Below are positions 57,848 to 64,000 of a stretch of 64,000 bases of DNA, piece after piece. The first letter of the stretch is position 1. Each line of letters opens with the position of its first letter. The stretch lies in the NCBI GenBank assembly GCA_028456385.1, contig JALNQF010000024.1:1-64000 (forward strand). The letters run 5' to 3'. The position numbers and the translations under genes were made by a program. The stretch comes from Ophiosphaerella korrae (Eukaryota; Ascomycota; Dothideomycetes; Pleosporales; Phaeosphaeriaceae). The notes below the pieces were generated by a model that saw only the letters and a program-made list of their open reading frames with translations, was not told the origin of the DNA and made no database searches.

Positions 57848-59274
57848 ATGTCGACGCTACCGGTGAACAGTGGAAAGCCAAAGACAGGCATCAAAGTCAT
57901 CATCGTTGGTGCAGGTACGGCTGACCACCAAAATCGTATCAATCTTGCTCGGCTACACTATTAATCACCATTTAGGTTTTGGTGGCCTCACCGCAGCGAT
58001 AGAATGCATCCGACAAGGCCATACCCCCGTCATCTACGAATCGTTCTCCACGTTCAAGATCTTAGGCGATATCATCAGCCTGGGTCCCAATGCGGGCCGC
58101 ATTGTCAAGCGCTGGTCAAATGGATCTGTCGCAGAGGCGATTGACAAAATCTCCATCCAGCTAGCTCACTACGGATTCAATATTCACAAGTATGACACAG
58201 GCGAGATAATGATCAACCAGCCAAGCTCGCCACGAGACGATATTGCTCCGACGTTCAATAGCCACAGGGGTGAAATACACCAGATCATCTTTGACTACGC
58301 GGAGAGCATCGGCGTTAAGATTCATCTTGGACAGCGCGTTGAAAAGTATTGGGAGAATGAAAATAGCGCTGGCATTGAGCTGGAAGATGGAACAAAGGTG
58401 GAGGGTGATGTAGTCATTGGAAGTGATGGCGTAAGAAGTAAAGCAAGGACCTTAGTTCTGGGATACGAGGATAAGCCTAAGTCAAGCGGATACGCTGTTT
58501 GGCGGGCATGGTTCCCGAATAAGGATCTGTTGGCTGATCCAGAGACTAAGCACTTTTGCGATAATGGGGACACATTCAATGGGTGGATTGGTCAGTTATA
58601 ATTGCCATGGAGTCATCGTTTGCGCGAAAAACTGACAGAAGATAGGCCCAGATGTACACTTCCTCTTCTCCTGCCGTACTAGTGGTGCAGATGCCTGCTG
58701 GGTCCTGACGCACAGAGACGAGCACGATATTGAAGAATCATGGTCTTTCCCTGGCTATCTCAAGGACGTCAAGAAAGTCCTCGAAGGCTGGGATCCGATT
58801 TGTTGGAAACTCATATCCAAAACACCAGAAGAAAAACTCGTTGACTGGAAACTCGTATACCGCGACCCATTGCCGAACTGGGTCAGTGGATATGGCTCTG
58901 CTCCAGGGCAAGGACGTATATGTTTACTAGGCGATGCTGCCCATCCCTTTTTGCCAACAAGTGCACAGGGTGCGACGCAGGCATTTGAAGATGGTGTCAC
59001 TCTTGCCGTTTTGCTGAGACAAACAGGCAAAGGAAATGTGCGAGCAGCGCTGAGAGCATATCAGGATATTCGCTACGATCGCGTAAAGGCGGTACAGAAA
59101 ACAGGCGAAACAACACGTGATATGTGGCACAAGGCAGACTGGGACAAGGTCAGGAAGGACCCTACGTCCATTCAGTTTCCAAGAGAGGACTGGATCTTCA
59201 GCTTTGACGCGGAGAAACATACGGAAGAGGTTGGGGTTGAGGCCATCAAGAAGGCCACAGCTTCTTTTGAATGA
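57848..59274 (+). CDS. FAD-dependent monooxygenase, salicylate hydroxylase-like
   Basis: Three exons (57848-57914, 57976-58590, 58646-59274) splice to 436 residues. The Rossmann motif GxGxxG is rebuilt over intron 1 (VIIVGAG-FGGLTAAIEC). The middle motif DG is present in GDVVIGSDGVRSKAR. The third FAD motif is GRICLLGDAAHPFLPTSAQGATQAFEDGVTLA, near the C-terminus. This is the layout of class A flavoprotein monooxygenases, which hydroxylate aromatic rings with NAD(P)H and O2. Within the class it is close in pattern to fungal salicylate hydroxylase-like enzymes. No signal peptide or anchor. It is convergent with the MFS transporter (158 bp apart), which could supply an aromatic or sugar-linked substrate; that link is inference. 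Confidence 0.9.
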
Positions 59275-59432
59275 TACTGAGAGCGCTTAGATTATCAGGC
59301 CGTAGAGAACAAGAATGACCGTATTGTGGAATTTACGGTTTAGATTGCGCATTTTCCGAACTAAAATGAGCGACTGAGAACCTACCCTGTCATTGCCCTT
59401 GGCATCATTCGCCATCCTAACTATCGATCAGA

Positions 59433-61213
59433 TCATTCTTTTTTTTCCTCAACTACTACCTCTTGTCTCTCTACATGATTTTTCTCGCTGCTACTCGAGC
59501 ACGATATCGCAGTATTACTGTCAACATCGATCGCTCGACGGCCTACACAAACGTACTTTCTGAATTTACGCGCTGTAAGCTTGGCCTCGAACATTTCATC
59601 TATCTCTTCGAGTGTGCGATCCTTGATCTCGGGTAGGTAAAAGTAGACCCAAGCGGCGCCTATGAAGCACGATGGTCCCCAGATCCAACCTGTTATGAAT
59701 TAGCTTGATAAGACTACCGGATGATCAAAAGATGCGATGGACATACCATATTCGGGCCCCCAGTTGAGGGCATCTGGATTGATGAAGTATGGTGTGGTGA
59801 ACATAGCAAGCCACACAGCTACAAATCCAACAGCGAGAGCGGTCCCAAAAGTATACGAGCGCAAGCGTTGAGAGGGAATCTCGCCAGCAGCAAGCCAAGA
59901 GTATGTAGCAATCATGCCATTGTATGCACAAATGTAGATAATAGACAGTCCAACGATAGACTATATCTTCATGTTAGTAAATTTAAGATGCAGTTCAGTG
60001 GAGAGCTCACCTTGCCAGTGCTCACTGTACCAGGATTTACATGATACACAGCCGCAACAATGAGCTGACAGGCACCGCAAATCGATAGCCCAGTCAGCAG
60101 AAATACCCTTCGCCGCCCTATGGCCGAGATGAGGAAGCTGTTGACAATGATAGAGAATACTCCAAGAGCGGTCACAATGCAGGTGTTCATGAATGGGTTT
60201 CCAACTTTAGCCATTTGGAAGAAGTATGTGCTGTATGCATTCATAAACATAGCTCCACTCGCTGCTTGCGTGAGGATAATAGCAATAGCTAGTAGCGTAC
60301 GACGGCGATCCACAGGATCTCTCCAGAGATCCATAAAGCTCGCAGCGCCTTTTGTTGCCTTCTCTACATCGATCGCAGCCTGAATTTCATCGAGTTCTTC
60401 TGGGACTGTGGCTGGGTTAGGGCGCATCCAGAGCATTGACTTTCTGGCCTGTTCTTTTCTCTCGACAAGCATGAGCCAACGAGGTGATTCCGGGATAAAA
60501 AACAGCCCGATGGACAGGATGAAAGGAACAATGTATATTGTACCCAGAGGAATCAGATATGAATCTCGTCCGATTAGGTCATGTGATCTTTCGTCAACGA
60601 TGGTGCCAATAAGAATACCCAGGCTACCCCAGCATTGGTAGACTGAAATTAAAAGGCCACGATAGCGAGCTGGTGCACTTTCCTGTTGGAATATCAGCGC
60701 AAACGTCTTCCAGAAGCTTCAATGCAGAGCATCACCTGTATGTAAAGCAGAGAGAAATTCTGATACCAGCCATTCGCGATACCGATAAAGAATCTGCCGA
60801 CATATAACCAGTTTAAGTTAGTTGTAGCCATCATTACCACGTTGGAAATGCAGCAGAGCGCCGATGCCATCCAAAGACAGTCTCTGCGGCCCATCTTGAT
60901 AGCAAAGAAACCAATCGAACAAGAGCCCACAAACGCGCCTACTGTCATGAGAGAAGCGATCAATTGCTGTCGGCCAGGTGAGATATTATAGCCTGTTGGA
61001 GAAGCAGCATCCTTGTGACCGAATACCTGAGGCGATATCAGCAAGTTAGGAGGCGTCAGTGGTGAATAAACTAACCTCAAGGAAACCTTGCATAGCTTGA
61101 AGACCGCCAATGGCACCGGAGTCAAATCCATGCTGGAACGGACTCAGAGAAACAAGAGTACACGCAAGAATGCATCTCCAATTCTCAAACAATCTGGATT
61201 TTGGCGCTGCCAT
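59433..61213 (-). CDS. MFS sugar-type transporter
   Basis: At least five exons from the ATG at 61213 (MAAPKSRLFENWRCILACT) to the stop at 59433. A first membrane helix ends in FQHGFDSGAIGGLQAMQGFLE, the GFD...IGG start of fungal sugar porters. Next come YNISPGRQQLIASLMTVGAFVGS, the loop motif FFAIKMGRRDCLW, the GRFFIGIANGW helix, the ESAPARYRGLL motif after an intron, PESPRWLMLV, a central cytoplasmic loop, the second-half motif AIGRRRVFLL, and the conserved AGEIPSQRLRSYTFG. After the last intron the protein ends in a WVYFYLPEIKDRTLEEIDEMFE motif and a charged tail. It belongs to the hexose/alpha-glucoside group of MFS symporters; the substrate cannot be told. No breaks were found. Confidence 0.88.
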
Positions 61214-62811
61214 ATTGATAGTGTCAAACGGGATCGCTCAAGTGCAAGGGAGCTTGGAGCGGTCGTGGAGTCGAGGTGTGATAATCTGCTCTCATACTGG
61301 AGATGGCCATGATAAATGTACTGCCGTAGGGAATGTAGTGACGACAATGCAGGTGGTTGCACAACAGCCAAACCTTGTCACAAACTTTATCATCATGCAA
61401 TCAGAACCACCCTACGCCCTATACCACATTTTCCATGCACACCACTCACAGCTTGACCTTCTCTGTCCCGGAGAATTATGGTTCTGTAGCGTGGAATCGC
61501 CGGAGAAAAAGTGTTATTCCCATCCAGTAGTTTCCATATGAGATGGGTACAACATCTATCTCCATCAGCATTCGTTACTTTCTCAAGGATGTGTACGCTT
61601 TGACCGGTGAAAAAAAGACTCAAGGTCGTGTTATTTTGGATATTTAGATGTGTGCAATATGCTGAGCTATCGCTGGTCATGTATGTGAGCAAGTTGAGCA
61701 AGTTATAGACGCAAGGGATGGGTAACCGTGACACCGTACTCTTACTGCACGACATATGAAAAGTGGTAAGAGATCGCTTCAATTTGAGGTGAACCATAAC
61801 ATTGGAGGAATCGGAGTAACAGATCTGCACCGTTGGCGAGATGAAGTTGTACAACATGACTACCACATAGATAGAATTTGCTTTCTCACCAATAAGGGCT
61901 TTGGGGTCGCTCTAGACTACCCAGTCGTTGCGAGAGCAGATAGTGACGCCTTATGTAGGTTGCATTCGCAGCCTGTACATGTTGCAAGTAGCGTAGTATG
62001 AGACGTTGGTGTTGTGTGGATGAAACGCACAGGGGTGAAGATTCAAGCCACGCTAAAGCACACAGGCCCTGCCCAAGTTGTCTAGCCATAATGAGGACGC
62101 GTTTTCGTCTGTTCACTCGCTCATCTATGGATATTAAGCATCACCATTCAACGCGCGCAAATCAACTCAAGACTATCCACAAGGCAAGAGCCAGGCATTT
62201 GATCAGAATTTTGAGATTGTGATCGTAGGATAGATGACTCATGTTCAAGGACGAAAACCGGCTTAGTGCATTTGCTAGGTTTTAGCGGATTTTGAACGGT
62301 ACCGCAGGAGCTGTAGCCGGAGTATCCTCACACACTGTCACCCAATGTACATGGCAGACGAACAGAATCGGAACACTCTTCACAGATAGATGGCAAGGAC
62401 AGGTAATGTAACACATTTTTCCAAGTAGTGACAACATCAATCACAGCTCTGTCTGATGACCTCGGCTCGCTTGCAGCAGGATCAGAATTCCCCGTGCCAT
62501 ATGCGTCTTATTGTTACTCCGAGCTGCATTAGACTGGGCGACTGAACGTCAGGCAAATATTAGCCGGGTCATGCCCCACCATCGGGATGTGGGGTTACAG
62601 CAGCTCCACCAATTCTTCCAAGCAACCTCAGACCATGAGTCTACTGGCGACAGCGGTTTGTACCAGATTGCTGTGCTTCGACTTTCGGTACTATATTCCC
62701 ACGCAACTAACTATAAGGCTCCAAGTGGAATCGCGGAGTTAAGGCTTGTCTTTGTGCAGTATCCTCATCTAACAGATGATACGCAGATTAAGTTGATTGA
62801 GAGAATTAGTA
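61214..62811. other. Intergenic region, no supported gene
   Basis: About 1.6 kb. The frame at 62511-62888 has no ATG-supported domain and overlaps the P450 start; other frames are short. Confidence 0.5.
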
Positions 62812-64000
62812 ATGGCTATAGAGCAGCTTTTCGATGCGATACCATTGCATTACTTGCAGCACGGTATCTCGAGGTTTGGTGCCGTTAATATTGCACTAGC
62901 AGTGTGCACAACAGCCATACTTAGTGTGCTAGCAGACTATGCATGGATGTTATACCTGAGATCCAAGATGGTACTGAAAGTTTGACATAATTAACAGAAC
63001 AACACTGACAGATATGTGCAGCCCCCTGGTCCAGTTCCATACCCTATCATCGGCAACACATTTCAACTTCCAGACAATAAGCCTTGGATATATTTTGAAG
63101 AGTTGTCAAAGAAGTACAATACGCCATTGATAACTTACTGGATTGGCCGAAATCCTACGGTATGGATAAACGACGCCTGGACAGCGAGCGAATTACTCGA
63201 TAAGAGAGCTGGGATATATTGTTCTCGACCTCGAATGTTAGTTTTCGCTGAGCTCGGCTCAGGACAAAACAATTTAGTGAACATGTACACAATCACGCCG
63301 GCTCAGCGAGATCGATTCCGTGTCCAGAGGAAATTAATGCACCAAGGGGTCGGCATTCAGCAAGTCAAGCGGTACCGAGACTTTCAAAATGACGAAAGCA
63401 AAGTCGTAGCATATGATCTCTTAAACACGCCAGGAAAATACGTCGCGCACTTTGAACGATACGCAACGAGCGTAGTTTCTATCATTGGTTTTGGGAGAAG
63501 GGTCGCAAGCTCGAGCGATCCGATCATCACTGAAGTCATAGCGGTTATGCATCGTGCAGCAGACCTAAACGTCCCAGGAAAGTCATTTCCAATGCTCATG
63601 GAAACGTTCCCAGCACTCGCTCTAGTGCCCACACGGTATGCGCCATGGAAACATGGACTGGGTTCCAAGAGAAAGTCGCATCGCGGGCACGACTTCTTCT
63701 ATTCTCTTGCACACGAAGCAAATGAGACCCCGGGGCATGATGACTGCTATGCGAAGATGCTGTTCAAGGAGCAGAAAAAATATAACTTGGCACCAAAGGA
63801 AATTTCTGCGCTCTCAGGAAATCTGTTCGGCGCAGGTTCAGACACTTCAAGTAGCACGCTTATAACCGCCGTTCTTGCGATGCGCGCCTTTCCGGAGACG
63901 ATGGTACCAGCATGGAAAGAACTGGATCGCGTTGTTGGCCCAGACAGGAGCCCGTCGTTCGACGATGATGCTAATTTACCTTATGTGCGTGCCTTTATCA
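62812..64000 (+). CDS. Cytochrome P450, N-terminal two thirds (cut by window end)
   Basis: Exon 1 (62812-62970) encodes a 53-residue leader with a membrane anchor (NIALAVCTTAILSVLADYAWMLYL). An intron ending in GTGCAG joins it to a 63022-64000 exon starting PPGPVPYPIIGN, the proline hinge of microsomal P450s. Then come DAWTASELLDKRAGIYCSRP, the C-helix RFRVQRKLMHQ (with Phe where the usual Trp stands), and the I-helix LFGAGSDTSSSTL carrying the oxygen-activating AGSDT. The K-helix and haem loop lie beyond the window. The layout resembles fungal P450s of the O-methylsterigmatocystin oxidoreductase type, often found in secondary-metabolite clusters. The open frame runs to the last base. Function unknown. 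Confidence 0.88.

Noticed and set aside
62511..62888. 125-residue plus-strand frame before the P450
   Set aside because: It overlaps the P450 start in another frame, opens without a clear ATG context and has no known motif.
1..64000. Transposons, CRISPR, tRNA and rRNA
   Set aside because: No transposase or reverse-transcriptase motifs, no regularly spaced repeats, and no tRNA or rRNA sequence was recognised by eye; a tRNA could have been missed without a dedicated scan.

Overview
This is a nuclear window from a filamentous ascomycete, most likely a dothideomycete of the Pleosporales type. The evidence is: spliced genes with short introns (about 40-60 bp, GTAAGT/GTATGT donors, CTGAC/CTAAC-like branch sites); a trifunctional TrpC in glutaminase-IGPS-PRAI order; an Egh16/GAS-type secreted protein; several fungal NLR (STAND) genes; and nonsense codons that all look like C:G to T:A transitions, the mark of repeat-induced point mutation (RIP). 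The order-level assignment is inference. I saw no rRNA, tRNA, CRISPR array, intact transposon or bacterial-type operon.

Left part (1-24 kb) is accessory. It holds a small membrane protein candidate; a P450 whose haem-ligand cysteine position reads Met; an arrestin-like protein; a Rad5-like SNF2 helicase relic (minus) diverging from a DUF7708-NACHT-C2H2 NLR relic (plus), both carrying RIP-type stops; a degraded glutamine-rich tail; then an intact 1,617-residue NLR (minus) whose start lies 422 bp from the start of a divergent DUF7025-type AAA+ ATPase.

The middle (24-49 kb) is mainly core genome: a CsbD-like stress protein with CRE and STRE sites, a Pmp3 proteolipid, a CNOT11-like protein, the Egh16-like secreted protein, a decayed unknown gene, a large unknown protein with a C-terminal membrane anchor, a BRCT protein, TrpC (GCN4/CPC1-type site upstream), nucleoporin Nup188, a small C2H2 protein, an F-box remnant and the endonuclease III homologue Ntg1/NTH1.

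The right part (49-64 kb) is accessory again: a membrane protein built from tandem hydrophobic repeats, a broken two-domain DUF6590 gene, a SesA-like/TPR protein with no nucleotide-binding domain, an SDR, a salicylate hydroxylase-like FAD monooxygenase convergent with an MFS sugar-type transporter, and a P450 cut by the window end. The last four could form a small catabolic or secondary-metabolic group.

Splice sites were chosen by eye from reading frame, consensus and family alignment from memory. Family names rest on recognised motifs, not on searches.
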